From the NCBI RefSeq assembly GCF_028769735.1, contig NW_026992296.1, forward strand, positions 1 to 64,000: DNA of 64,000 nucleotides, read 5' to 3'. The notes under the pieces are model-generated. The model was not told the origin of the DNA. It made no database searches and worked only from the letters and a program-made list of their open reading frames with translations. Source of the stretch: Zonotrichia leucophrys gambelii. Lineage: Eukaryota > Chordata > Aves > Passeriformes > Passerellidae. This document shows, in pieces, positions 41,157 to 52,584 of the stretch; within the stretch, counting starts at the first letter, position 1, and each line of letters starts with the position of its first letter. The position numbers were made by a program, and so were the translations under genes.

Positions 41157-42419
41157 TGTTGTAAATACATATTCTAATACTGGCTTTTTACAAATATTAA
41201 AATGGATGCTATGTGTATAGTGTTAAAGTAACTTTGCTATAAAGATATAGGTTTTTTTTTTTAATTTCTGTTGTTAACTAAACTTAGACATAGTAGTGAA
41301 ATGGGTGATATAGTATTGTTATGAACAAAAATTCAGTTAATATTTTTTTTGTGAGAAAGAGTTGCAGGGGGGCAGCCAGGTCTCAGGCGCTGCCAGGATT
41401 CTTAGTGCTTTGTTATTGTAGTACCGGGTCGTTAAGGCTTATCTCCCTCTTTTGTATTAGTAAAAAGCCTGGCTGGGTGGGGAAATGGCCCTTCCCCGAG
41501 GCAGTGCACCCTTCCAGCATAGGGAAGACACCTGAGAGGGTGGGGAGGGTTATGCAAAGTGACTCCAAAGTTCAGAATGCTTTGTGGGACCCCGACTCGA
41601 GATGCAACGAGAAAACCCCAAAAACAACGAGCCAAATAAGAATTGAGAGACTAAAGTGATGTCTGGACGTGAGGAGCCGAGTGCTGAGCCTGCAGAGATG
41701 CTGAACACCTTCGGAGCCCCTCTCGCCCTGAGCAGGGAGTGGTCCCAACGCCGGGACCAGAGGAGACCGAGCCAGGGAAAGCAACATCTGACGGGGACCT
41801 CACGCCCTAAAGCTCCCACGAGGACTGGATCCCCCGGCTCTGCCCCTAGTGGACGGAGCTGCGCTTATCCTCCTCCTCTGAGTCGCCCTGGGAGACGCGA
41901 CGGGGACTGCAGCCCTGCCGAGCCGCCCAATCCTGAGCTGATCACTTTTAATAAAGGCATTATAAAGGAGAAGAAGTCTCCTGGCCCTGTTTATTTCAGC
42001 ATGCTTGTGTTAAAATGCCTGCTTGGTTGGGATAACATTCAATGAACATGTGATGGAGACCTCTGCTACTGACATGCCAATTATCAGCACCCACCATCTG
42101 TAGAAAATATGGACCAAAGCCCAAGCTGGAGGTGATAGCAAGAACAGACCAAAACCACAGCCAAGAAATACGCATGAAGAGCCATGCTAAACAGTTCTTG
42201 GGACATGTAAACTAGTTTGGGGGGAAATTTAAATATGCATAACTGTTTATGAATATGCAATAGGCTGATGCAATAGGCAAGGTATTTAAAGGGCATCTCC
42301 AAAATAGCAGGTGTGCTCATGCCAAGCACCCGGCTGTAAATCTTTGCTTTGTTTTCTTTGTCTCCTATAGCCCTTTATTAAACTTTTAAATTTTACAGGT
42401 GTGAACCTCATTTTTCACA
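41157..42419 (+). repeat. P6 3' LTR (family e), interrupted by a family-b solo LTR
   Basis: Starts TGTTGTAAATACATATTC after the purine tract AAGAAGAGAAGGAGAT and ends CCTCATTTTTCACA, like the P3 LTR. Without the insertion at 41317-41998 it is about 580 bp. Shared blocks: TGGCTTTTTACAAATATTAAAATG and TATGAATATGCAATAGGCT. Confidence 0.8.
41317..41998 (+). repeat. Solo LTR (family b) in P6 LTR
   Basis: TGTTATGAACAAAAATTC...GGCCCTGTTTATTTCA, 682 bp, plus orientation; TTTTAATAAAGGC near 41948. No target duplication could be recognised (AGTAT versus GCATG). Confidence 0.85.
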
Positions 42420-42520
42420 CCACCCCTGTAGCCCCTCCATTACCAAAACCTGGGCACTGAATCCAATACAGATAGGTGAAACCTAAGTGGTACTAACAAA
42501 AGGTTAACCACAAGTAATAT

Positions 42521-42955
42521 TGTAACAAGATGTTGTGAGAAACGACTGATCACGTTTAAAATTTCAAAGGTTCATTAAATCTTAAAAAAAATACAACAAA
42601 AGGACTGAATAAGGAAAAATTACAGCCCTGGGAGTCTCCGTGACTATCAGACGTGCTCATCTACAAAATGGATGCTCTGCCTTTTAGACCCTTAGCCCCT
42701 CACATAGTTTTGTCAGTCAACTTCTTCTCTGCCAACTACTGGTGGAGATTACTTTCTTACATCTTCATTGGAGGTCAGGTGTTGTTATGCTGCATCTCCT
42801 GGTAATAAGCTGGCCCTCTCCAAATGTCCTGACTACTAAGGTTATTACAAGGGGGAGGGAAGGACGACTATAGGAGGACATATTACCATAACATTACTAT
42901 ACATTTTAACATCCACATAATATCTATCTCTTAATTGTGAAAGCCAACTATTACA
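42521..42955 (-). repeat. LTR (family p)
   Basis: The minus strand runs TGTAATAGTTGGCTTTCAC...CTTGTTACA, 435 bp, with a CTAAAAGGC promoter-like block near 42684-42692. It is the inverted partner of 35744-36745. No exact duplication was found at the flanks. Confidence 0.75.
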
Positions 42956-43369
42956 TTACTCATTTATAACAATGTGCAGGTACAGGAAGCGAAATAGCAG
43001 GGCAAGCAAGATAGCAGAGCGATTGAGGTAACAGGCACCATCAAGAGCAAGATAGCAAGTTTTAAAGGAACTTGCAAACTGCAAAATTAGCTAAAAACGA
43101 GGTAGACTGAAAAACAAAAAGCACCAGGTATGCGCTGAAAAGAGAGGTAAAAAGTTCAAATGTGGGGAAGACTTGGGATATGCAGGTTAGAAATGAATTT
43201 AGGTTAGACATTAATTTCGGATTTAGGATAGCTGTTTTAGACTATGTATGTTGCTTAACTTGCTTAGCTTGTAAGCTTGCTGTGCTTGCAAAGGCCTGTG
43301 AAGATGGACAAAAGGAATGCAAGGATTTTCTGATGAGGAGAGTCTCTTCGCCAAACAAGGCAGAGGGAA
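42956..43369 (+). other. Unassigned segment ending in a PPT
   Basis: No coding motif. A 70-codon frame (43162-43374) has no known domain. It ends in AACAAGGCAGAGGGAA, a polypurine tract for the LTR at 43370. Confidence 0.4.
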
Positions 43370-43831
43370 TGTGAGAGTCTGCAAGCTGTTGGAAATAAGA
43401 AAGGCTCCTCAGACCCTAAAACCAGCTTAGACCAACACTATAGTTGGGGCTCCAGCCAAGAGACTAAAGAGCATGCACCAGGAAGAAAAGGTGAAAAAGT
43501 CACAGTGATGAAGACTCATTTTTCTTTCTCTTGAGACCACCGAACGACCACCACAGAGCACTGCACAAGTGCAGAAGGACTGATAAGCTAATTATACAAA
43601 GTGGATGAAGGGGGGAGGGGAGGAGCTAAGCAGGGCTAGGAAATGAATATGCATGGCTCCATTGCGAAACTTGATGCATATGCAACATTTTAGAGGATAA
43701 AAAGAGGGTTAGGTTTCTCGGGAGGCATGTGTCTTTGGAGGAATTATCCTCCACGTGCCTTGGAGACAAATAAATACATACCTACTTTACAACTTTATGA
43801 GTTGTGGAGTCTTTCCGTGAATCAGACTACA
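43370..43831 (+). repeat. LTR after a polypurine tract (likely a 3' LTR)
   Basis: TGTGAGAGTCTGCAAGC...GTGAATCAGACTACA, about 462 bp. GGATAAAAAGAGG near 43696 and ACAAATAAATAC near 43767 give promoter and poly(A) signals. The start is supported by the PPT; the end is provisional. Confidence 0.6.
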
Positions 43832-44329
43832 GAAGCCTTCATCAAAAGACCACCAGAAGACTGAGGACCATCACAGAAGGAAGTGATGCATGAGCTAAAG
43901 CAACAAACTGCTGTAAAACCATGACATAGCTTTATGCAAATATGAGTATGCTAATTAAATGTTGTAATTGTGATGTTGCATGGAAGGATTTTTAAAATGT
44001 AACTGAAGGCTAAAGTAGATTGAGTTTTTGGCAGAGAGATCCCACTCACTCCCATCACTGAATAACCAAATACCTGCTCTGTGGGAGAATTGAATAAGAA
44101 TTTTAGGTTTTTTTCCAGTTTTTTGTTTCAGTCTTGCAAGCCAGGCAGAAGAGAATTCTCTGCCTGGCTGCAAGGTCCGCTGGAGCTACGGACTCCCTTG
44201 GAGCAACCGACAATTTCTCGGAGGGACTCCGTGCTTTACCGGCTCTCTGTGGGGGTAGAGAAGGACCGACTGCAGGAAATTTAAGGTATTTATGGACTGT
44301 TTTGAATTTTGTTTCTGGTCTTGGCTAAG
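43832..44329 (+). other. Unassigned, leader-like
   Basis: No supported gene. Sequence around 44150-44280 (CTGGAGCTACGGACTCCCTT and similar) has the texture of a retroviral leader and continues on the other side of the solo LTR at 44330-45004. Confidence 0.35.
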
Positions 44330-45004
44330 TGTCCTGATTTAGGGCAATTTTGGGAGGAAACCTCCAAAAGGGGGCTCCTCCAGAAAGCAAACACACATGG
44401 CCCCTCCCCCCAACCAGTTCGGGAAAGATTCCTCGGAGAGAAGTGGAAAGAACCTGTTTATTTAACAGGAACAGCACCCCCCAACACACAAAATGAACAA
44501 TACCAGATGACAACACTCTCTCACCGCTCTGAAAAAGATGACAAATTCAGAAAGTCTCTCTTGGGGGTGGTTGCTCTGTTATCAGTCCCTCCGGTGCTGG
44601 GGGTAGTTGCTTCAGGCCACAAGGTGCAAACTCTCGGTTTTCCCAGGTCCCAGTCCAGAAGCAGGTTCGAGTAGTTCCAAAAAAGTGAAAGGAAAAACAG
44701 TCCGGGGAGAAATTCAGACTGCTTAGCTAAACTAACTAATGAGCAGAAGTAAAAAGCAAGAGCAAAGCAGGAGCTAAGCCGAAGCAATAGCAAGAGCAAA
44801 GCAAAAAAAGCAAAGCAAAAGACAAAAGCAGCACTATGTATTGCCCCATCTCTGTGTCCCGCCAGCCATGGGGGAGCAGGCTGATAAGAAACCGAAAGAA
44901 AACATTCGCTCTTCAGAGCCAGTCTGGAAGGCACAGAAAATAATATCCAGCATAAACAAAACATATGAATGGGGATGTATGCATCATAACGTCACCCTAG
45001 GACA
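44330..45004 (-). repeat. Solo LTR (family n), TSD CTAAG
   Basis: 675 bp; the minus strand runs TGTCCTAGGGTGAC...CCTAAATCAGGACA. CTAAG lies directly on both sides (44325-44329, 45005-45009). The plus strand shows a GCAAAAGCAA-rich simple region at about 44755-44835, the complement of the one in 38390-39023. Confidence 0.92.
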
Positions 45005-46105
45005 CTAAGTAACTCCCATAAAATGCTTGTGATAATTCACACAGGCCACTGTATCACAGGTGAAATTCCCGACATTGCTACATAAGGGATTAGAGTCCCC
45101 TAGGGGTTGGAGTCCCCTAAAAGGAAGTTTGACAACTTTAAGTATTGGCCTAGGTGTTGGAATTTTGGGTTTGATTTTTGTATGTGTCATTTTGTGTCTT
45201 CTGTATAATATCGGTTTCTCAAGGTCCGGATTGAAGGCACTTGAAGACGGTAGTTCATTTTCGGACTCAGGTGTTCATAATTTCTTATCAATAAAAGTCT
45301 CACAACCATGAGTTCGGCAGCTTTTCATTAGCAAGGCGCAAAATGGCTAACTATTTCTTGTTACAAAGTCTTTCAAGACTAAACTATCCAATTAAGAAAG
45401 GACACCTAGATTATTTTCCCTTTTAACCCAATAACCGATCCCTGGAAGCCCACAATGCAGACTTTTCTGTCCAAATACAAAACATCATCCAAACCCATGA
45501 AGAAGAAGGAAGAAGAAGGTAAAGAAGAACAACCTGCCTCCACCCTAAAACCTCCATCTTGCTTTATATTTATTTCTATATTCTAAAATCCCAAGCCCTA
45601 AGTTTTCTACCCTGTGATATTACACACTTCTAACCAACTACACACCCCTAATCCCAGTTCTATCAATCAATTTTGGAAGCCTTCTCCACAGCCTCAGGTC
45701 AAATGCAATGTTCTCTTGTGGGTCTGTGCCTTCAAGCACAGAAAGTTTAAAATTCTCAGCATCCAGGATTCCAACAAATATAAGACTAGTGTTTCTTGTT
45801 CGTGTGTCTGTTAATAAGTTTTCTCTTCTCTCCTGTGTGTCTGTTAAAAGGTTTTTGGCTTGTGCCACGTCATACTCTGTTACCTTGTCTGTTGTGCCGA
45901 GCAGGACAGTGTAGATGGTGCAGGAGTGGACCATATGATCCTTTTGCGTTTCTTGTTTGTCAACATTGTAAACATGACTACCGGTGCAGGTTGAAACTAA
46001 GATTCCCAATTTATGGTCAGTGCAGTATCCATGGAAGAAGAATAAAGAAAGGAACACGAGTCATAATTTTCTCTCTAAAGTGCAGGCATCTGGATAGCAT
46101 CAGGA
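45005..46105 (+). other. P7 leader region
   Basis: Between the solo LTR and P7 gag. An ATCAATAAAAGTCTCACAACC block near 45288-45308 looks like an LTR R/U5 end. After it come AAGAAG repeats (45500-45525) and a T/G-rich leader with TGTGTCTGTTA repeated (45800-45850). No PBS was recognised and no gene is called. The 139-codon minus-strand frame 45638-46057 shows no domain. Confidence 0.45.
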
Positions 46106-48045
46106 ATGGGTAGCACTAGTAGTAAGGAGATTGTCAAAAAAAGTCAGTTGGAGTGTGTTTTGGCTCATTAGGAGGGATCCCTGGAGGCAATTTAAAGAAA
46201 ATTGATTTAATTAAATATTGTAGTCAATGCTGGCCACTATATAAATTAGAAAATGAAGAAAAGTGGCCTGTAAACAGGACCTTACAATATAATATCCTAT
46301 TGCAGTTAATGTTGTTTTTAAGAAGACAGAACAAATGAAATATTTATTCACCTGGATATGTTTTTCACTCTGAGAAACAAGCCTGAGCAGCAGAGAGGGT
46401 GTGGCATTAATTTATCCCCACAAGATCCCTTAGTCTTGGCCCTAGAAAAGGATGGAGGTAAAAGAAAAATTAGGAGGTGTTGTTCTGCATTTAGCATAGG
46501 TCAGAGATATCTTAAGCTGAGACATAGAGAAGAAGAAGATAGTGAGGTTGAACTTTTAGAATTACAATCTAATCTCCTCAGGAGAGTCCCTGGGGCCCCT
46601 CAGTTATCACCTAGTGGTAGGAGATTAGAAAGTGAGAAAGGAGATGTCTCAGACGACCCAGATGAGGGAACAAGCTCAGGGACTCCAGTAACAACTTGCA
46701 CTAGAAGCAAGGCTAAAAATGTTTTACCAGTTATTGCTCCTTTGAGACAAGTGGTAAGTCCCGAGGGAAATGCCATGAGAGTAAAAGTACCTTTTTCCAC
46801 CAGTGATTTGAATAGTTGGAGAGAAGAGGTTAAAAATTTCAGGGGAGACCCCAGCAAATGGCAAAACAATTTGAGTTGATAGTCAAGAACCAGGACCCAG
46901 ATTGAGATGGTGTTGATTTAATGCTGACAGAATTAACAGAAATTGAAAAAGAATTAGTGATTAAAACAGTTAAAGCACATGTGCGGGGACAAATTGCTAG
47001 TGGAGCCCTACAGGATAATGTGGACATGCTATTCCCTACCACAAATCCTCTGTGGGATCCAAACGATACAGGTGAATATGCCTTGCTAACCAGATACCAA
47101 GAGTTAGTCAAATTTGGATTAGAGAATGCCATTCCAAAAACAGTAAATTGGGTGTTAATATATAATGTTAAACAGGGACAGCAGGATGTGGTAATCACAT
47201 ATACTCTGAACAGAGAAAGACATAATTCTCTCCCAGGATTTTCCTGGGAAGCTGTGAGAAGCTGTGAGAAAGCTCAAAGAAAACAATTATCTTCACTTGC
47301 TGCACCTGTTGTTGTGCACATGTGGAATGTGTTATGGAGATGGTTTACCAAAGAGCGATTCCTTAATTGGACTCTGGTGATGGTGTTTTGATGGATTGAC
47401 CAATTAGGTCAAAGCTGTATTGCACTGTCTGGCAAGGATGATGGGTTTTTCATATGGTATAGTGTAGTATAGTATAGAATAGTATAGTAGAATAAAGCAA
47501 TTGATCAGCCTTCTGTAATCATGGAGTCAATGCTCATTATTCCCGTGTTGGGTCTGCTGCTGCCACAATAGCAGGAGTATCCCACTGACTTTGTAGATAG
47601 GTTCCGAGCGGCAATGCGAAAGTGCAACCCTTGATCCTGCTTCAGAACTGGGGAAGCAGTAGTTAATCTCCTTGATGCTCGGACAGTCCAGCCCAGACAT
47701 CAGACAAACTACAGAGGTTAAAAGAGCCAGATAACTGAAATTTAGAAGCATTAATAGGAGAAGCCTGGAAGGTATCGAACAACCAACACAAGCAAGAGAA
47801 GAAAAAAATCTCACAGGAGCCATAATGACAGCTTCAGAGCAACATCAAAGAGGATGATGTGATTGGGGATGAGGCAGAGGTAAATATGGAAATGGCAGAC
47901 ATGGCTCATATCAATCCCAAGGGAGGTTAGGGCAAAACCAGTGTGCTTACTGTAAGGAAGAAGGGCATTGGAAAAGCCAGTGCCCAGAGTTACTGAACTC
48001 TACACAGGAAACTGTTTTACAGCAATAGATAACAGTGAGTGACAG
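46106..48045 (+). pseudogene. P7 Gag (class I)
   Basis: ATG at 46106 starts a matrix with MGSTSSKEIVKKSQLECVLA; a frameshift follows and matrix continues as IDLIKYCSQCWPLYKLENEE and a LQLMLFLRR helix. Then come a charged spacer (DVSDDPDEGTSSGTP) and capsid with VKVPFSTSDLNSWREEVKNF, the PFS.SDL start of gammaretroviral capsid. A solo LTR (47187-47570) splits capsid; beyond it the major homology region (PTDFVDRFRAAMRKC) appears at about 47580-47625. Nucleocapsid has one CCHC knuckle, CAYCKEEGHWKSQC (47942-47983). Stops near 46338, 46880 and in the spacer make it non-coding today. Confidence 0.88.
47187..47570 (+). repeat. Solo LTR (family g) in P7 gag, TSD GCAGGA
   Basis: TGTGGTAATCACATATAC...GCTGCCACAATA, 384 bp, with exact 6-bp GCAGGA on both sides (47181-47186, 47571-47576). 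An AT-rich TAGTATAG minisatellite lies at about 47457-47489 just before AATAAAGCAATTG. The last bases are ATA rather than ACA. Confidence 0.9.
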
Positions 48046-48430
48046 GGACCAGCAGATCTTTCCCTAGCAGACCCAATGGTTAAGATACAGCTAGGGAATG
48101 ATAAAGAAGTTGAATTCTTAATAGAAACAGGGGCTACATTTTCAGTTTTAAATCAAGCTTTAATGCCTAAAATTGAAAAACATATCCAGATATTGGGAGC
48201 AACAGGCCAACCAGAGAATACCTTTTTCTTAAAACTGTTAAAATACAAAATTGGGGAAAAGATGAGAATAGATCGATTCCTCTATGGCCAAATTTGGCCT
48301 AAATCCCTATTAGGCAGAAATCTCCTTGAAAATTTAGAGGCAACAATTGAGTTTAAAGAGGGAAAAATGAGATTTAAAGTACCTGAAGGCAAATTGATTT
48401 TAGCATTAGGATTGGCAATTGATACAGGAC
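48046..48430 (+). pseudogene. P7 protease
   Basis: Part of a 208-codon frame (48076-48702). The active site reads FLIETGATFSVLN: the catalytic Asp is Glu (48124-48126), which should inactivate a retroviral aspartic protease. GRNLLENLEATIEFKEGKM fits the C-terminal helix and edge. It runs in frame into RT, as in gammaretroviruses where pro and pol are one frame. Confidence 0.85.
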
Positions 48431-49905
48431 CAGTGAACAATAGTAGCTATTTGGAACAAATAATGAGTCAGGTATACCCAGGAGTATGGAATACTGATAC
48501 TCCTGGAAACCCAAAACTGGCTGACCCTATTAAGATTGAATTACAGGCAGGAGCCAAGCCAGTGGTTAGGAGACAATATCCCTTGAGAATAAAGGACAGA
48601 AAAGGGATTGAACCAATTATTAGCAAATTTTTGACACTTGGATTGCTGAAAGAATGTGAATCCGAATTTAATACTCCTATACTACCGGTGGAAAAAACCT
48701 AATGGAACTTATAGATTAGTGCAAGATTTGTGAGCAGTCAATGGGATTGCTTAAAGTATCCACCCAGTGGTTGCAAATCCCTACATTTTGCTAACTAAAC
48801 TCCGAGTTGATCTTGTTTGGTTCTGGGTGATAGATCTCAAAGAGGCTTTCTCCTGCCTGCCACTAGCAGAAGAAATACAAAACATATTTGCTTTTGAACG
48901 GCAGAACCCTAGCAGAGGCAGGAAAAACCATTTTACTTGGACAGTGTTACCTCACGGATTCAAAAGCAGTCCTGCAATTTTTGTGATTTAATTGGCCAAA
49001 GAATTGGAACAATGGCAGTCTCTGCCTGGGGAGGGAACACTCTCTCACAATATGTAGATGATCGAATTGCTACAAAAACTGTCAAAGAGTGCATTGTATG
49101 AACAATAAGTCTGTTGAATTTTCTTGGACTAAATGGTTATCAAACGGCTCAACAGAAAACACAGCTGGTGCAACAACAAGTAACCTATCTCAGATATAAA
49201 GTCTCTGGAGGACAACGATCCCTAGGAACCACACGAAAGGAAGCAATCTGCCAAACACCTAAGCCACAAACTGTAAGAGAACTCTGCCCTACTCTTGGAA
49301 TGACAAATTGATGCCGGTTATGGATATACAATTACAGACTGATTGTGAAACCTTTATACAAGCTAGTGAAAGTTTCTAAGAATATTGTGGTGTGGACCCC
49401 TGAAACAAATCATGCCTCTGAGGAGTTAAAGCGTGAGCTCATGAGGGCCCCAGCCTTGGGACTTCCTGATGTGAGTAAACCATTTTGATTATTCTCAGAT
49501 GAGAGACAAAGAATAGCCTTAGGACTTCTGGCACAACATTTGGGTCCTTACAAAAGGGCAGTAGCCTGTTTTTCCAAACAACTTGATACTGTGAGCAAGG
49601 GCTGGCCCACCTGTCTTAGGGCAGTAGCAGCAGTGATCGTGAACACTAAAGAGGCACAGAAGTTTACACTAGGACAAAAGATGACTGTCTTAGTGTCACA
49701 CAAAATGTCAGCCATTTTAGAGCAGAAAGGGAACCATTGGCTGTCTCCTTTGAGGTTCCTAAAATACCAAGCAGTCCTGGCCAAATCTGATGATATTGAA
49801 ATTCAAGTGACCAGTATTGTTAACCCTGCCTCTTTTCTGCATGGAAAGTCTGATGCTGAACCTGCAGTACACGATTGCCTAAAGACTATTGAAGCTGTGT
49901 ACTCC
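48431..49905 (+). pseudogene. P7 RT and start of RNase H (class I)
   Basis: Starts in the same frame as protease (ADPIKIELQAGAKPVVRRQY). Frameshifted blocks follow: HPVVANPYILLTKL, FWVIDLKEAFSCLPLAEEIQ, FTWTVLPHGFKSSPAIF, an intact YVDD near 49052-49063, YLRYKVSGGQRSLGTTRKEA, and a 128-codon connection frame (49540-49926) with VACFSKQLDTVSKGWPTCLR and MSAILEQKGNHWLSPLRFLKY. Pol ends at 49905 where a family-g LTR begins, before the RNase H active site. No integrase or env remains on this side. Confidence 0.87.
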
Positions 49906-50120
49906 TGTGGCATTCACATTCTCTGAACAGAGAGAGACAATCCTCTCTCTCAGGGTTTTTCCTAGAGAAGCAGAGAAAAGAATGACCAAAACAATTCTTA
50001 TCTCATTTGCTGCTTCTGTGTTTGTGCGCAAGTGGAATGTATTCTGGAGATTATTTACCTGAAAGTGATTGCTTGATTGGATTCTGGTGATGGTATTTTG
50101 ATTCATTGACCATTTGCATA
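49906..50120 (+). repeat. LTR (family g), truncated
   Basis: TGTGGCATTCACATTCTCTG matches the start of the family-g copies, and TGGAATGTATTCTGGAGATT and GATTCATTGACCA match the middle. It lacks the poly(A)-containing end; the sequence changes to the P8 LTR near 50115-50130. Confidence 0.7.
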
Positions 50121-50125
50121 CACGT

Positions 50126-50480
50126 GTGTGTCAGGACAGTTGGCTGACAGTCACGAGTTTTCAGTAGTAGCAAGATGTTAGTTAGAAGTTAGAAGTAAGT
50201 ATGATATTGCGGAGGATCATTAACAGGACATCACGCCATGATCAAAATGATCAAGTGAAGCCGATTTATTATAAAAAGCAAGCAATATTTATACTGTTCT
50301 CTATTGTTCATGCCTCAAGCTAATACATGATTGGTTAAATCCTTTTTACGCACGCATTTTAATATTTCAGTTAATTTTAGTTAGTCTTCTTCATGAATCT
50401 TGCTGCAGTTTTCTCATCTGCCTTTGCATCCTGAACTGTCTGCTTTTGAGCATGTTCTTCTCCTTTCATGTCCTTCAAGG
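50126..50480 (-). repeat. P8 3' LTR (boundaries approximate)
   Basis: Left of the P8 transmembrane frame, where a 3' LTR is expected. The minus strand has CAGTATAAATATTGC (TATA box, about 50288-50302) followed by TATAATAAATCGG (poly(A) signal, about 50262-50274). The ends could not be fixed. Confidence 0.55.
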
Positions 50481-50495
50481 GCATGGTGACCTTAC

Positions 50496-50963
50496 TCAGT
50501 TTCTATGAAGGCTGGATTGGGCATATGTTGCATATATCCATTTCCTGCAAAAAACTCTCAACAATTCCAGTCGTTTTTGCACAAGCCAGACTGAATTAAT
50601 AGCACATTCCGTTATTCTTTGCACACACTGTAATAAGCAGGGTACAATAGGCAAAATTACTATAATAATGCAAAAAACCATAATGCCAAAGCGAACTAAG
50701 TCTTTAAGCCACCCAGTAATGCCCCAAGATTTTAACCATTCATCAAAAGAGTTATTAAAAACTCTAAGTTTCTTCATGTTTTCTTTAAGTTGTGAAAGTT
50801 TCTTGTGAATTGATTCAGAGTGATCAGAGAGGTTCATACAACACATCCCTTCAAAATCTTCACACCCGTGCCTTTGTGCTAGCAATAAAAAATCTATGGC
50901 AGCCCAATTTTGTAACACAGCATGGCGTATGCTATCAATATCAGTGGCGAGTTCATCTAACAC
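50496..50963 (-). CDS. P8 Env transmembrane subunit (alpharetrovirus-like), 155 codons
   Basis: The frame carries the heptad-repeat segment IRHAVLQNWAAIDFLLLAQ, a CX6CC motif (HGCEDFEGMCC) and NLSDHSESIHKKLSQLKENM, followed by WLKDLVRFGIMVFCIIIVIL and PIVPCLLQCV, a membrane anchor, and a tail. The disulfide loop and the residues after it closely follow the avian leukosis virus type TM. The frame is open to its stop. The upstream fusion peptide region (51000-51400) is in broken frames, so the whole Env is not intact. Confidence 0.85.
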   Translation of the reverse strand: MLDELATDIDSIRHAVLQNWAAIDFLLLAQRHGCEDFEGMCCMNLSDHSESIHKKLSQLKENMKKLRVFNNSFDEWLKSWGITGWLKDLVRFGIMVFCIIIVILPIVPCLLQCVQRITECAINSVWLVQKRLELLRVFCRKWIYATYAQSSLHRN

Positions 50964-51118
50964 TGTGGACGTGATGTTAATTTGTTTCCCTGCCCAACAG
51001 GCTAGTCGCCTTAATTTTTATAGGGCCTGTGCTGAGGCTACTCCTGGTGTGAAAAATGATGCCAATACAACTGATTGTGAGTCCCATAATTGTACCTAAT
51101 CTCTACATTCAGGGCCCG

Positions 51119-52156
51119 ACTGATGCACACTGTCTCGAGCGTTGGGACTTGTGACTGATGTTAAGCATCTGGTGGATGTTAGGGGCAAATGATGTTAGTT
51201 TGCCAAAATAACATGGTCCTCCCAACGCTTTCTGGGGCACTGTAGGCCAGGATCTATCCCTTCAAATGAGGAAAACCCCAGGAGGTAGCATTTTAGCTGC
51301 ACCTTGCTCTATTGGTAAAGGCCTTATCCAATTGTTACAATAATCTGTGGTATTGTACTACCATGAGGAGCCAGGGGACATCCAAGTGCTATCATTTTTT
51401 GGTCATCCCTCTTTTATGCTAAACCAATCTGACCCCACAGAATAATACCCAAAAAATAAACAGTAATTGCCTGGAATAGAACCCAGGATGTCTAGCTCCT
51501 GTGGCTCCATGCCAGTGGTATTCAGTCCCTGGGCAATTGTAAAAGCTTGTGCTCCCAGGGGGTTCATTGAAATCCCAAAAACGTTGCACCAATTTCCAGA
51601 GGTTGATCCACCCTGGATATTCCACCATTGGACCGTGCAGCAACTTGCCCAAGCTTCATTTAAATTTTTGTGCACCGTGGCTTTAGTCCAAGGTCCAAAT
51701 TCTTCCATAGAATCAAATGGAATTCCAATTAAACAAGTATGAAAAGGATCAGAAGGTGTAGCCAATGATAAGCAAATTGATTCCTGCCCTGTTGGATTAG
51801 CCCATGTAACCCACATGGTTGTTCGCTGATCAACGTTATGCACTTCCTGCATTTTTCCTATTATCGTAATGATTTGTGAGTCAGTGAGGAGCAAGGGGTG
51901 GAGCTTTCTGTGTTGTTGCTGAGTGGCTGATTATAAGAGATCTCTGGGGAGCGCGGCGACCCGGAGAGCGGCGAACAGGAGCGGGCAAACGGGTGTGGTG
52001 AGTCTCTGGGGCATATACAAGGCTGTTTGCGCGGCAGTTCGGGCAGGCAGGGCAAGCAGTCAGGGTTGCCAACTTTCTTGCTAGTAAGGAGTCCTCTGTA
52101 TTGTTTGATGCAGTATCCATGGTCTCTGGGCTTATATGAGTCCACACCCGGCTCAC
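51119..52156 (-). pseudogene. P8 Env surface subunit
   Basis: The 163-codon frame 51403-51894 has TTMWVTWANPTGQESICLSL, FHTCLIGIPFDSMEEFGPW, ASCCTVQWWNIQGGSTSGNW and GNYCLFFGYYSV, a Cys-rich surface subunit. The upstream frame 51881-52156 (MDTASNNTEDSLLARKLATL, then CPACPNCR) may be its leader region. Downstream of 51403 the path to TM is interrupted by stops. The SU fold is not recognised in detail; the assignment rests on continuity with TM. Confidence 0.65.
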
Positions 52157-52179
52157 TCAGGACCCAAGCCCACACAGAA

Positions 52180-52531
52180 CTGCATGAATGAGACAAAAGA
52201 CAAGAAGTGCTCCCTGCCATGTGGGTCAAAGTGTCCAGTTTATTCGTGTGGGACAGATCACCTCTGGTGTGGCGACCACCCAGGCAGCAAAGACGGCATG
52301 CCTCACCTGCGCTGGGGTTTTATGCCCCAGGTGGTGGGGGTGGGGAAAGAGGACCACAACATCCAGGAGGGGTGAGGGGAGGGACCATCCGTGGGACAGA
52401 CCATAATGGATACAGAGACCAGGGGGGTGAGGGAGGAACCATGTGAGGGGGAATATACCATCCACATGACCCAGTAACATTTTTTCCCCACACCCAGTGC
52501 AACCAACTAAATATCTAGTGCAATACAACAC
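52180..52531 (-). repeat. P9 3' LTR
   Basis: The minus strand starts TGTTGTATTGCACTAG at 52531 directly after the polypurine tract AGAAAAGGTGGAGG (52532-52545). It has CATAAAACCCC (about 52316-52326) and CGAATAAACTGG (about 52237-52248). The inner end near 52180 (TTCATGCA) is provisional. To its left is P8 env, so P9 probably inserted into P8. Confidence 0.75.
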
Positions 52532-52584
52532 CTCCACCTTTTCTGTTAACTAAAACTAAAGGAAGTGTGTCAGACTATTTCTGC

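Noticed and set aside
41999..42003. Target duplication for the family-b LTR at 41317-41998
   Set aside because: Flanks AGTAT and GCATG do not match, so none is claimed.
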